Shown here piece by piece: positions 1-6,066 of a stretch of 6,245 nucleotides of DNA. The position numbers and the translations under genes were made by a program. The notes below the pieces were generated by a model. The model searched no databases, was not told the origin of the DNA, and worked only from the letters and a program-made list of their open reading frames with translations. The first letter of the stretch is position 1. Each line of letters begins with the position of its first letter. Source of the DNA: Methanomassiliicoccales archaeon (GTDB lineage: Archaea; Thermoplasmatota; Thermoplasmata; Methanomassiliicoccales; JACIVX01); assembly GCA_024464195.1 (NCBI GenBank), contig JANHAK010000079.1, forward strand, positions 1 through 6,245. The letters are read 5' to 3'.

Positions 1-11
1 AGGATCGTTGC

Positions 12-39
12 AAATCGTTATCGACAGAATAAACGATTT
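12..39. repeat. 8-bp perfect inverted repeat in the hppA leader
   Basis: AAATCGTT at 12-19 is followed by its exact reverse complement AACGATTT at 32-39, separated by 12 nt. The right arm overlaps the TATA-like box of the pyrophosphatase gene. A second ATCGTT at 4-9 directly repeats part of the left arm. The position over the promoter resembles an operator, but the regulator is unknown and a repeat of this size can arise by chance. Confidence 0.4.
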
Positions 40-43
40 ATAG
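35..43 (+). promoter_or_regulatory. Putative TATA box of the pyrophosphatase gene
   Basis: GATTTATAG lies about 49 nt before the ATG at 88. With the usual archaeal spacing, transcription would start near 63-67 and leave a leader of roughly 22 nt that holds the Shine-Dalgarno sequence AGGAAGG (74-80). The call rests on sequence resemblance and spacing only. Confidence 0.4.
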
Positions 44-87
44 GAGAACAAAAATTACCCGCCAAAACTAACCAGGAAGGTTTGTTT

Positions 88-2226
88 ATGGATCCGTTGC
101 TATACATTATTCCGCTAGCAGGCATTATTGGACTTCTCTTCGCAGGATACCTAACATGGACTATATTCAGAAAGGATAAGGGAACTCCAGAAATGCAAGA
201 GATTGGGGAAGCAATCAGAGTCGGAGCGATGGCTTACCTTGCGAGGCAATACAAGACGATCGCAATAATCAGTGTTATCCTAGCCGTCATTATATCATTA
301 GGCATCAGGCTAGAAGTTGGAATGGCGTTTCTACTCGGTGCTTTCTTTTCGGCTCTCTCTGGTTATATTGGCATGTATGTATCAGTCAACTCAAACATTA
401 GAACGGCGAGCGGTGCAAGAAGATCACTAAACGAAGCATTGACAATCTCATTCCGCGGAGGAGCAGTATCTGGACTGGCAGTCGTATCGCTGAGTCTACT
501 TGGTGTTGCGGGTGTTGTTTTCCTTTATGACACCTTCTTTGGTCTTAAAGAAGCGTTGTTCTATGCCGTAGGTTACGCATTCGGTGCGAGTTTTGCGGCC
601 CTTTTCGCTCAGCTTGGTGGTGGTATTTATACCAAGGCCGCAGATGTCGGCGCCGATCTGGTCGGAAAGGTCGAGGCTGGTATCCCTGAAGACGACCCCA
701 GAAATCCGGCAGTTATAGCAGATCTTGTGGGAGATAATGTCGGCGATTGCGCTGGTCGTGGTGCGGATCTTTTTGAATCAACTGCAGCAGAGAACATCGG
801 TGCAATGATCCTTGGTCTCTCAATCTTTTTGTTCATAGAGCAGACAACTGGACAGCAACAATATGGCTGGATTTTCTTCCCCCTCGTTGTTCGTGCATTC
901 GGAGTCTTTGCAGCAATCATTGGTATTATGGCTGTTAGGCTAAGAAGCGAAGATGAGAGGCCGATGAGCGCGCTCAATCGAGGGTACTATCTTACCTGCG
1001 TTCTTGCAGCGATTTTCTTCTACATCGCGGTCGACCAGATGCTTGGAAACATCATGTTCTTTTACTGCGGACTTGTTGGCATTGCTCTCAGTATCATCAT
1101 CGTTTACATTACCCAGTATTACACGGCTGGTGAATGGAGACCGGTGAGGGAGATCGCCAAGTCATCGGAAACTGGACCAGCAACGAATATTATTACAGGA
1201 TTCTCAGTCGCACTAGAGACGACCGCCATGCCTGTGATTGCGATTGGCATTTCATTACTGGCTGCATATCAACTCGGAATGATGGCTGCTCCTGACGGCT
1301 CTGAGTCCTTCATCTATGGACTCTATGGCACCGCTGTGGCAACAATGGGGATGCTTGCAACCTGTGCGTTCATTCTTGCGGAGGACACATTCGGACCAAT
1401 CACTGATAACGCTGGTGGAATCGTTGAGATGTCTGATCAGCCTGAGGATATTAGGAGGAGGACGGACAAACTCGATGCTGTCGGCAACACAACCAAGGCG
1501 CTCACAAAGGGTTACGCAATGGGTTCTGCCGCCCTTGCTGCGTTCTTGCTCTTTGCAGCTTACTTCGAGGAAGTTGCGAAACTTATGAATGATAAAATGA
1601 ATGCGATCGTGCCAGGCTCTGGGACTTTGACCCTGGCGGACGTCTTCCATGTTGATATCGCGAGCCCACCCGTATTCGTCGGGGCGTTTGTTGGCGCAAT
1701 GCTCGTCTTCCTATTCGCTTCGCTGGCAATCCGCGCTGTTGGTAAGGCCGCTTATGATATGATCAACGAGGTTCGCAGGCAGTTCAAAGAGATACCTGGT
1801 CTGTTGGAGGGAAAAGCGAAACCGGACTACGCGAGATGCGTCGATATCAGTACAAAGGGTGCATTGAAGGCAATGGTACTCCCTGGCATACTTCCAGTTG
1901 TCGTTCCGGTTGCTTTTGGTCTGATCCTGAGATTCCTCGGATATTCAGAGACAGTTCAGGCCGTTGGAGCACTGCTCATGGTTGGAACGATTGCAGGTGT
2001 ACTTATGGCAACACTGATGAACAATGGCGGTGGCGCCTGGGACAATGCGAAGAAGTACATCGAAGCTGGGCATCACGGTGGTAAAGGAACACCTGCTCAT
2101 GCAGCGGCCGTTGTCGGAGATACAGTCGGTGATCCCTTTAAAGACACGGCAGGGCCTTCCTTGCATGTTTTGGTAAAGTTGCTCTCAACGATCACTCTGG
2201 TGTTCGCTGCGCTCTTTGTCGTTTGA
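88..2226 (+). CDS. hppA: Membrane-bound proton-translocating pyrophosphatase, K+-independent type
   Basis: This 712-residue integral membrane enzyme hydrolyses pyrophosphate to two phosphates and uses the energy to pump ions out of the cytoplasm. The length is normal for the family, which has about 16 membrane helices. The catalytic signatures are intact: DDPRNPAV at 202-209, the Asp triad D212/D216/D220 in DLVGDNVGD, GADLFES at 225-231, DNAGG at 440-444, NNGGGAWDNAKK from 645 and GDTVGDPFKDTAGPS at 677-691. GNTTKALTKG carries Lys at 470 and Thr at 473, where K+-dependent enzymes have Ala and Gly. By established family rules this marks the K+-independent class, which pumps H+. Pyrophosphate from tRNA charging and polymer synthesis is thus likely recycled into proton motive force. 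The ATG at 88 is chosen because AGGAAGG ends 7 nt upstream; the TTG at 82 is too close to that site. The first helix begins at about residue 4. The gene has its own promoter and a T-rich end, so it is probably monocistronic. Confidence 0.98.
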   Translation: MDPLLYIIPLAGIIGLLFAGYLTWTIFRKDKGTPEMQEIGEAIRVGAMAYLARQYKTIAIISVILAVIISLGIRLEVGMAFLLGAFFSALSGYIGMYVSVNSNIRTASGARRSLNEALTISFRGGAVSGLAVVSLSLLGVAGVVFLYDTFFGLKEALFYAVGYAFGASFAALFAQLGGGIYTKAADVGADLVGKVEAGIPEDDPRNPAVIADLVGDNVGDCAGRGADLFESTAAENIGAMILGLSIFLFIEQTTGQQQYGWIFFPLVVRAFGVFAAIIGIMAVRLRSEDERPMSALNRGYYLTCVLAAIFFYIAVDQMLGNIMFFYCGLVGIALSIIIVYITQYYTAGEWRPVREIAKSSETGPATNIITGFSVALETTAMPVIAIGISLLAAYQLGMMAAPDGSESFIYGLYGTAVATMGMLATCAFILAEDTFGPITDNAGGIVEMSDQPEDIRRRTDKLDAVGNTTKALTKGYAMGSAALAAFLLFAAYFEEVAKLMNDKMNAIVPGSGTLTLADVFHVDIASPPVFVGAFVGAMLVFLFASLAIRAVGKAAYDMINEVRRQFKEIPGLLEGKAKPDYARCVDISTKGALKAMVLPGILPVVVPVAFGLILRFLGYSETVQAVGALLMVGTIAGVLMATLMNNGGGAWDNAKKYIEAGHHGGKGTPAHAAAVVGDTVGDPFKDTAGPSLHVLVKLLSTITLVFAALFVV

Positions 2227-2235
2227 GAGCAAAAC

Positions 2236-2260
2236 TTCTTTCTCTTTTTCTCTCAATCTT
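2236..2260 (+). terminator. T-rich terminator-like tract after hppA
   Basis: A pyrimidine-rich tract with TTTTT at 2245-2249 begins 10 nt after the pyrophosphatase stop codon. Archaeal RNA polymerase commonly terminates on U-rich runs without a strong hairpin, and a new promoter follows about 40 nt later. Confidence 0.45.
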
Positions 2261-2298
2261 ATCCAGATTGAAGATGTTTCTTCAATAATGGCTCAAGA

Positions 2299-2306
2299 TT
2301 TAAATA
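2299..2306 (+). promoter_or_regulatory. TATA box of the rpo7 operon
   Basis: TTTAAATA is a strong archaeal TATA match, preceded by a purine-containing CAAGA that could act as the TFB recognition element. Transcription would be expected to start near 2328-2331, leaving a short leader with AGAGGGA (2333-2339) as the ribosome binding site for the ATG at 2346. Confidence 0.6.
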
Positions 2307-2345
2307 AGGGATGAGTCATGCCGAAGTAGCCAAGAGGGACTTATA

Positions 2346-2909
2346 ATGTACTTGTTAACAACCCGAGAAAAAGTGGTTAGGATTCCGCCGTATCGCCTTG
2401 GTGAAGATTTGGACAAGGTCATCAAAGAATTAACCTGCGAGTCCTTCGAAGGGAAGATCGAAGGCAATGATTCGTTCACTGTGCTTATAAGAAATATCGA
2501 GCCCGTGGGACCAGGACGAGTAGTTCACGGGGACGGCGCTGTCTATCAAAAGGTCAGATTTGAAGCTCTTATTTTTAGACCACAGCTTCACGAAGTTATC
2601 GAGGGATTCGTTTGTGAAGTTATGAAGTTCGGCGCGTTTATTCGATTTGGTCCGTTAGACGGGTTACTTCATATTAGCCAGATTACAGACGATCGAATCG
2701 ATGTCGATACTGACAATCAGCGCTTGATTGGGAAGGACACGAAAAGAGATTTGAGACTCAATGACAAAGTTCGAGCGAGAATTGTGGCACTCAGTCTCAA
2801 TGAAAGATCTCCAAGAGAGAGCAAAATTGGCTTGACCATGAGACAACCTGGTCTGGGAAAATTTGAGTGGATTGAGGAGGACCGAAAGAAGAAGGGAGGT
2901 GCCTCATGA
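2346..2909 (+). CDS. rpo7: DNA-directed RNA polymerase subunit Rpo7 (RpoE1)
   Basis: This 187-residue protein is the archaeal counterpart of eukaryotic Rpb7. With Rpo4 it forms the stalk of RNA polymerase, which binds emerging RNA and helps open-complex formation and processivity. The N-terminal RNP-like domain (about 1-80) contains the family segments EPVGPGRVVHGDGAVY (52-67) and FEALIFRP (72-79). An S1 RNA-binding domain follows (about 82-166), with EVMKFGAFIRFGPLDGLLHIS at 91-111. The tail from about 168 is charged and ends in Lys and Gly. The length is typical. It is the first gene of a five-gene operon; its TGA overlaps the start of spt4 in an ATGA arrangement, which suggests translational coupling. 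The partner Rpo4 is not in this window. Confidence 0.97.
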   Translation: MYLLTTREKVVRIPPYRLGEDLDKVIKELTCESFEGKIEGNDSFTVLIRNIEPVGPGRVVHGDGAVYQKVRFEALIFRPQLHEVIEGFVCEVMKFGAFIRFGPLDGLLHISQITDDRIDVDTDNQRLIGKDTKRDLRLNDKVRARIVALSLNERSPRESKIGLTMRQPGLGKFEWIEEDRKKKGGAS

Positions 2910-3091
2910 AAGTTCAACGCGCATGTAAACATTGTAATTATATTACGGAAGAAGAGACCTGCCCTTTGTGCGGGAATCCCACATCAGAAGAATGGCAGGG
3001 TTATGTTATCATCATTGACCATACAAAATCTGAGATAGCGAAGAGGATGGGCATCAATGTCAACGGAAAATTCGCCCTCAGGGTCCGATGA
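2906..3091 (+). CDS. spt4: Transcription elongation factor Spt4 (RpoE'')
   Basis: This 61-residue zinc protein pairs with the NGN domain of Spt5. The complex closes over the RNA polymerase cleft and promotes processive elongation. Four cysteines, C7, C10, C19 and C22, form a CX2C-X8-CX2C zinc site. The following GYVIIID and SEIAKRMGI segments and the C-terminal GKFALRVR are characteristic of archaeal Spt4. The length is normal. The start is the ATG of the ATGA overlap with rpo7, preceded by GGGAGGTG (2895-2902), a near-ideal Shine-Dalgarno. Its last 35 nt may overlap the next coding region. Older annotations call this gene RNA polymerase subunit E''. Confidence 0.96.
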   Translation: MKVQRACKHCNYITEEETCPLCGNPTSEEWQGYVIIIDHTKSEIAKRMGINVNGKFALRVR

Positions 3092-3614
3092 ATTGCAAGT
3101 GCCTAGAAGGGGGTGGATTTTGCCAGAAGCAATGCGAGAACAACTGTACATGCCGTTTGGAGAGATCGTTGATGAGGAATCTCTTCTCATCGAAGTGAGA
3201 AAATGTTGTAAAATCATTACAGTAGGTGACATTGTGACTCTTACTCTCTTAAACAAAGGGATCAAACCAAATTTGCTGATATTCGATTTTAAAACGAAGA
3301 GAGAAGAGGTAAAGATTCTCAAAGGCCTAGTCGAAGCAATCGATGGAGACAATATTAGTGTAAAAAACCCACCAGCACATATCAGCTCTGAGTTAATCAG
3401 GGAAGTAAGAGAGGCGATGCACAAGGAGAGAAGAACCAAGATTTTTGTTGATGGTGAGGAGGATCTTGCAACTTTGGTTTGTGCTGCCTATGCGCCGAAA
3501 GGAGCATGTCTTTTGTATGGGCTCCCTGATAAGGGAGTAGTTCTTGTAAAGGTCAATAGTCAAATATCTAAAAAGGCAAGGTCACTTATTTGTGCGATGG
3601 AGGAATGGAATTGA
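3057..3614 (+). CDS. GTP-dependent dephospho-CoA kinase (DUF359 family)
   Basis: The protein matches the archaeal DUF359 family, whose characterised member from Thermococcus kodakarensis phosphorylates dephospho-CoA with GTP in the last step of coenzyme A synthesis, replacing bacterial CoaE. Seen in the sequence are LPEAMREQL (22-30), PFGEIV (33-38), VGDIVT (56-61), IFDFKTKR (75-82), KNPPAHIS (103-110), VDGEEDLATL (131-140) and YGLPDKGVVLV (154-164), in family order. The longest frame from ATG 3057 gives 185 residues and overlaps spt4 by 35 nt, with GAGGAT (3043-3048) as a possible ribosome binding site. The first 18 or so residues are low in hydrophobic content and lie before the conserved domain. 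A TTG at 3120, 6 nt after a GGGGG run (3109-3113), would give 164 residues and is a real alternative. Location between transcription and ribosomal protein genes is usual in Euryarchaeota. The function call is firm; the start is not. Confidence 0.93.
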   Translation: MSTENSPSGSDELQVPRRGWILPEAMREQLYMPFGEIVDEESLLIEVRKCCKIITVGDIVTLTLLNKGIKPNLLIFDFKTKREEVKILKGLVEAIDGDNISVKNPPAHISSELIREVREAMHKERRTKIFVDGEEDLATLVCAAYAPKGACLLYGLPDKGVVLVKVNSQISKKARSLICAMEEWN

Positions 3615-3949
3615 AGATCGAAATCGAAAGCAAGAAAGAGAATGTTCTACAGGAACGGATGGAAATGTATTTCAGAGTCGATCACCAGGGAGAGCCAACG
3701 CCGTCAAGGGATGCGATTAAATCAAAGCTCGCCGAACTGCTTAATGTTCAAAAAGAACGAGTGGTTATTGCAAGCGCTAGAACTGAATTTGGAAAATCCG
3801 AGACGAGAGGTTACGCAAAGGTTTACGATTCCGTTGATGCAGCAAAAAAGCATGAGAGCAAATACGTTCTTGTACGAAACAAGCTCATCCAAAGAGAAGA
3901 AAAGAAGAAGGCCGAGGCAGCAAAACCTGCTGCTGCAGCGAAGAAATAG
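3611..3949 (+). CDS. rps24e: Small ribosomal subunit protein eS24
   Basis: This is a component of the archaeal and eukaryotic small ribosomal subunit, 112 residues from the chosen start. Family hallmarks are FRVDHQGEPTPSR (21-33), a helix with KLAELLNV (39-46), VVIASARTEFGKSETRGYAKVY (51-72) and a basic Lys/Ala-rich tail from about residue 97. The TTG at 3611 is preferred as start. GGAGGA (3599-3604) lies 6 nt before it, whereas it would directly touch the ATG at 3605. The TTG also forms a TTGA overlap with the stop of the kinase gene. The resulting N-terminus (MKIEIESKKEN) places the conserved Glu-Asn at 10-11, as in the archaeal S24e sequences I recall. The ATG start would add two residues. 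It is followed 12 nt later by rps27ae. Confidence 0.96.
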   Translation: MKIEIESKKENVLQERMEMYFRVDHQGEPTPSRDAIKSKLAELLNVQKERVVIASARTEFGKSETRGYAKVYDSVDAAKKHESKYVLVRNKLIQREEKKKAEAAKPAAAAKK

Positions 3950-3958
3950 GAGGAGTGA
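3949..3958 (+). promoter_or_regulatory. Strong Shine-Dalgarno of rps27ae
   Basis: GGAGGAGTGA begins in the last base of the rps24e stop codon and lies 3 nt before the ATG at 3962 (7 nt counted from the GGAGGA core). It is a near-complete match to the anti-Shine-Dalgarno and fixes the start of the short rps27ae gene. Confidence 0.7.
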
Positions 3959-3961
3959 ACG

Positions 3962-4114
3962 ATGTCAAAGAAAGATTATTATCAGATCGCCAGTGGAAAA
4001 TTAGAACGAAAGAAGCGACATTGTCCGAAGTGCGGTCCGGGAGTTTTCCTCGCGGAGCATGTAGATAGAATTTCTTGTGGGAAATGTGGTTATACAGAAT
4101 TTAAGAAAAAGTGA
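3962..4114 (+). CDS. rps27ae: Small ribosomal subunit protein eS31 (S27ae)
   Basis: This 50-residue zinc-ribbon protein belongs to the small ribosomal subunit. In eukaryotes the homologue is fused to ubiquitin; in archaea it stands alone. The N-terminus MSKKDYYQI and the motif HCPKCGPGVFLAEH lead into ISCGKCGYTEF. Cysteines 21, 24, 39 and 42 form the CX2C-X14-CX2C zinc site. The protein ends in three lysines. A strong Shine-Dalgarno precedes it, and it closes the operon: a TTTTT run follows within 10 nt and the next gene runs toward it. The gene is short enough to be missed by a length cut-off, but family match and synteny make the call secure. Confidence 0.96.
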   Translation: MSKKDYYQIASGKLERKKRHCPKCGPGVFLAEHVDRISCGKCGYTEFKKK

Positions 4115-4120
4115 TCATGA

Positions 4121-4155
4121 TTTTTCCCTAAAACAATTAAAATATTCTTAAAAAA
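4121..4155. terminator. Convergent terminator region between rps27ae and the membrane protein gene
   Basis: The 77-nt gap between the convergent stops has TTTTT at 4121-4125 on the + strand, just after rps27ae. An A6 run at 4150-4155 and further A-rich sequence give U-rich RNA on the minus strand after the membrane protein gene. Both strands therefore carry plausible archaeal termination signals. No other gene is seen in this gap. Confidence 0.4.
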
Positions 4156-4191
4156 TCTATGTGCGCTTTGGTGATTCCCTCTATTTCTTGA

Positions 4192-5841
4192 TCATTTGGT
4201 AAAATAACGGTAAGTATAGCCAATAATCGCTCCGAGTAACGACATTTTAATTCCGGTAATCAAGCCATTGAGTGCAGCTGAGAAGAATATCTCATCACCG
4301 CCGAGATCAAGACCAAATGCCCATAAAACAAAGGATGCAATGATTGCAATTGGAATCGACATCATCAACCCGATTGCAGCTCCGTAAATGATACTCCCAA
4401 TTCCACCGTCGGAATGCCAGGCGATAAATGAGGAGAATGCGGCAATTGACGCGGCAATTGCCAGATATGAATTTTCTCCTCCAAAAAACGCGATTGGATC
4501 AGGATCCGAGAGAATCGTTCCAGCAACAGCGCCACCGAATGCGCCCATTAATACAACAAAAATCGCGTGTCTGTTTAATTTGGCAATTTTTCTTCGCCAA
4601 ACAAAACAAGGAACAGTGATTGTCTCGCAGATCAAGAGAAAGCCGATGAAGCGCCATAGCATACTGTTACCATAGATTTCCGATGAATCATCAATAATCA
4701 CATATTGATTTGCAGCCCACGAAACAAGCATTGATCCAGCGGGATCAGTTAACAAGCTCGAATTCTTCATTTCCGTAATATCAGCTTGCCAGACGGGATT
4801 GTTTCTCCCGAGTCGATATTTTTCTATCTTTTCCTCTTTCGATATGAAAATCTCATCAGCAATAGATGGAATAGCAAAATTCTTAAGAGGTGATGATTGC
4901 AGCAATGGTTTGATTACCGTATTATTAATCGCGTAAATCGTGTCGCCGGATCTTAGCGCATACCATTCTCCATCGGCATGAATCTGGAGGTCTTTGGAAT
5001 CGAATGGTACCTCAGTCACCCAGATAATCCTTTCTCTATAGAGATCGATGCTCGCCAAGTATTTTTTAGAATCTCCATACAAGACTCCCAGGTAAAAATC
5101 CGTAGAAGAGATTGCGAGTTCATGGAGTTTATCAGGAAAATGAAAGATTGCACGAATTCTATTATCCATGCTCTTGAACAGATAAACAGTACCGTTATTG
5201 AGCCCGATCGCGATTCCCCTACCCGAGCTAGATATTGATGTCGTAACAACATCTTCATCGAACCTGTAATTCCAAAGTACGCTTCCGGCAGAAGAAATGG
5301 AAAGCTGCAAAAGATAGATTCCTGATTCATTTCTTACAAGACAAGTAATCTGAGAGGGGCTGTAGATCTGCATTGCATATTTCTCTGAAATTCCCAACAA
5401 ATCAACATCGCCATTGAGGCTAACATGAAAAAGTGATTCGTGCTCTCCTGGTTTGTAATAATAGACTTCACTTTTATCGTTCACAATCACTACGGCGCCA
5501 GTCGCACTCCCGACCACACAGTCAACTGGGATTCCCGAAACATTGTATTCGACAAGACCATGGGTTCCTGTTTGAAAAATCGAAGACTCCGTTCTAATCA
5601 AGATATTATTCTTGTTAATCCGTTGAACATCTCGGATTTCTAAAGATATATTCTTGATCTCAACGATCCTGTTCTCTGTCGCTGAATTAATATTGAAATA
5701 AATCAAGAAAGAATCTATCATTATAAGTGATAAAACAATGATTACGATATTGCGACGACCTCGGTCCTTCAATAATCTGCTTGAAAACTTCATCTGCCCA
5801 ATTGGGCCAATCGATTTCATCCATAAATAATGATTATGCAT
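4192..5841 (-). CDS. Unassigned membrane protein with an extracellular beta-propeller-like domain
   Basis: I do not recognise a named family. The 549-residue frame has a basic N-terminal segment (SRLLKDRGRRN, 21-31), then a membrane anchor at about 31-50. A stretch of about 340 residues follows, rich in short beta-strand patterns such as GIAIGLNNGTVYLF (209-222), YLASIDLYRERIIWV (261-275) and WYALRSGDTIYAI (293-305). These resemble WD40/PQQ-type propeller blades. Six N-X-S/T sequons (N64, N100, N171, N216, N306, N360) fall in this part and fit exposure outside the cell. About five hydrophobic helices close the protein (roughly 394-415, 425-444, 458-475, 482-510, 519-545), several Gly/Ala-rich. 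No catalytic motif is evident. A role as sensor, adhesin or envelope assembly factor would be guesswork. The first ATG (5841) has only a weak AGGT upstream. ATG at 5793 (residue 17) is an alternative: a TTATTTAT box about 33 nt before it would suit a leaderless start. The gene stands alone, convergent with the ribosomal operon and divergent from the tRNA. Confidence 0.8.
   Translation of the reverse strand: MHNHYLWMKSIGPIGQMKFSSRLLKDRGRRNIVIIVLSLIMIDSFLIYFNINSATENRIVEIKNISLEIRDVQRINKNNILIRTESSIFQTGTHGLVEYNVSGIPVDCVVGSATGAVVIVNDKSEVYYYKPGEHESLFHVSLNGDVDLLGISEKYAMQIYSPSQITCLVRNESGIYLLQLSISSAGSVLWNYRFDEDVVTTSISSSGRGIAIGLNNGTVYLFKSMDNRIRAIFHFPDKLHELAISSTDFYLGVLYGDSKKYLASIDLYRERIIWVTEVPFDSKDLQIHADGEWYALRSGDTIYAINNTVIKPLLQSSPLKNFAIPSIADEIFISKEEKIEKYRLGRNNPVWQADITEMKNSSLLTDPAGSMLVSWAANQYVIIDDSSEIYGNSMLWRFIGFLLICETITVPCFVWRRKIAKLNRHAIFVVLMGAFGGAVAGTILSDPDPIAFFGGENSYLAIAASIAAFSSFIAWHSDGGIGSIIYGAAIGLMMSIPIAIIASFVLWAFGLDLGGDEIFFSAALNGLITGIKMSLLGAIIGYTYRYFTK
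5823..5831 (-). promoter_or_regulatory. Possible TATA box inside the 5' end of the membrane protein frame
   Basis: On the minus strand the sequence reads ATTATTTAT here, centred about 33 nt upstream of the internal ATG at 5793. If used, the transcript would begin near that ATG and the first 16 codons of the longer frame would not be translated. No better TATA match is seen upstream of 5841. Confidence 0.3.
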
Positions 5842-5927
5842 TACCTAGCTCATTCAGCAAATTGCAAAAAATCTGGATTAGGTTGTGGGGATTTTTGTTA
5901 ACTTTGTAATGGTCTATTGATCTCTTC

Positions 5928-5940
5928 AAAAGATTTATTG
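5928..5940 (+). promoter_or_regulatory. Putative promoter of the tRNA-Arg gene
   Basis: AAAAGATTTATTG reads as a purine-rich TFB recognition element joined to a TATA-like ATTTATTG. Its TATA part is about 27-34 nt before the mature 5' end of the tRNA at 5967, so transcription would begin just upstream of the tRNA. The rest of the gap between the divergent genes (5842-5927) shows no clear feature. Confidence 0.5.
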
Positions 5941-6005
5941 TTGATCTGGTCTATCGGTGCATCAGCGGGCCTGTAGTGTAGCTTGGATATCACAGAGGCC
6001 TCCGG

Positions 6006-6023
6006 TGGTTTTTAAACGGAGAG
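6006..6023 (+). other. tRNA intron 1, canonical position 37/38, 18 nt
   Basis: The intron sits after G37 of the CCG anticodon loop. Its CGGAG (6017-6021) pairs with the exon CTCCG (6000-6004), the usual bulge-helix-bulge base. With central helix CTCC/GGAG, the bulges are GGT (6004-6006) and AGA (6022-6024). Cutting after the second base of each gives the 7-nt loop CTCCGGA. The distal helix is poor: GGTTTTTAAAC forms only 3-4 weak pairs, so this is a relaxed motif. The length is near the lower end for archaeal tRNA introns. Confidence 0.88.
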
Positions 6024-6044
6024 AGCCTCAGACTCGGGTTCAAA

Positions 6045-6066
6045 ATCTCCTTCAAGGGGATGAAAC
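6045..6066 (+). other. tRNA intron 2, T-loop position 59/60, 22 nt
   Basis: A strict bulge-helix-bulge can be drawn. The T stem is the proximal helix. Exon TTCA (6039-6042) pairs with intron TGAA (6061-6064) as the 4-bp central helix. The 3-nt bulges are AAA (6043-6045) and ACT (6065-6067). TCTCC/GGGGA (6046-6050, 6056-6060) is the distal helix, capped by TTCAA. Cutting after the second base of each bulge leaves the standard 7-nt T-loop TTCAAAT. The intron is noncanonical in position but canonical in structure. Confidence 0.9.

Noticed and set aside
1..43. Possible C-terminal end of an upstream + strand gene (frame ending at TAG 41-43, reading GSLQIVIDRINDL).
   Set aside because: The peptide looks protein-like, but 13 codons without homology or start cannot support a gene call, and the same bases hold a plausible promoter.
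627..977. Open frame of 116 codons on the minus strand within hppA.
   Set aside because: It lies opposite the conserved pyrophosphatase motifs, has a low-complexity Ser/Pro/Arg-rich translation and no promoter or ribosome binding site; it is a shadow of the real gene.
1255..1650. Open frame of 131 codons on the minus strand within hppA.
   Set aside because: It is antisense to an intact, strongly conserved coding region, and the translation has no recognisable domain.
2320..2340. Sequence GCCGAAGTAGCCAAGAGG resembling the 5' part of a tRNA, as in a split or broken tRNA.
   Set aside because: No matching acceptor 3' strand, anticodon arm or T-arm follows, and the region is the short leader of rpo7.
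2311..2346. Eleven-codon upstream reading frame (MSHAEVAKRDL) whose stop overlaps the rpo7 ATG as TAATG.
   Set aside because: The TATA box at 2299-2306 predicts transcription starting near 2329, inside this frame, so its ATG would not be on the mRNA.
2984..3439. Open frame of 151 codons on the minus strand across spt4 and the kinase gene.
   Set aside because: Both opposing genes are clear family members, and this translation looks like antisense of them.
3642..4004. Open frame of 120 codons on the + strand overlapping rps24e and rps27ae.
   Set aside because: It is an out-of-frame reading of two recognised ribosomal protein genes, rich in Arg and Gln, with no start signal.
4111..4195. TGATCA-type palindromes near both ends of the gap between rps27ae and the membrane protein gene.
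   Set aside because: Six-base palindromes are expected by chance in AT-rich DNA, and no longer repeat surrounds them.
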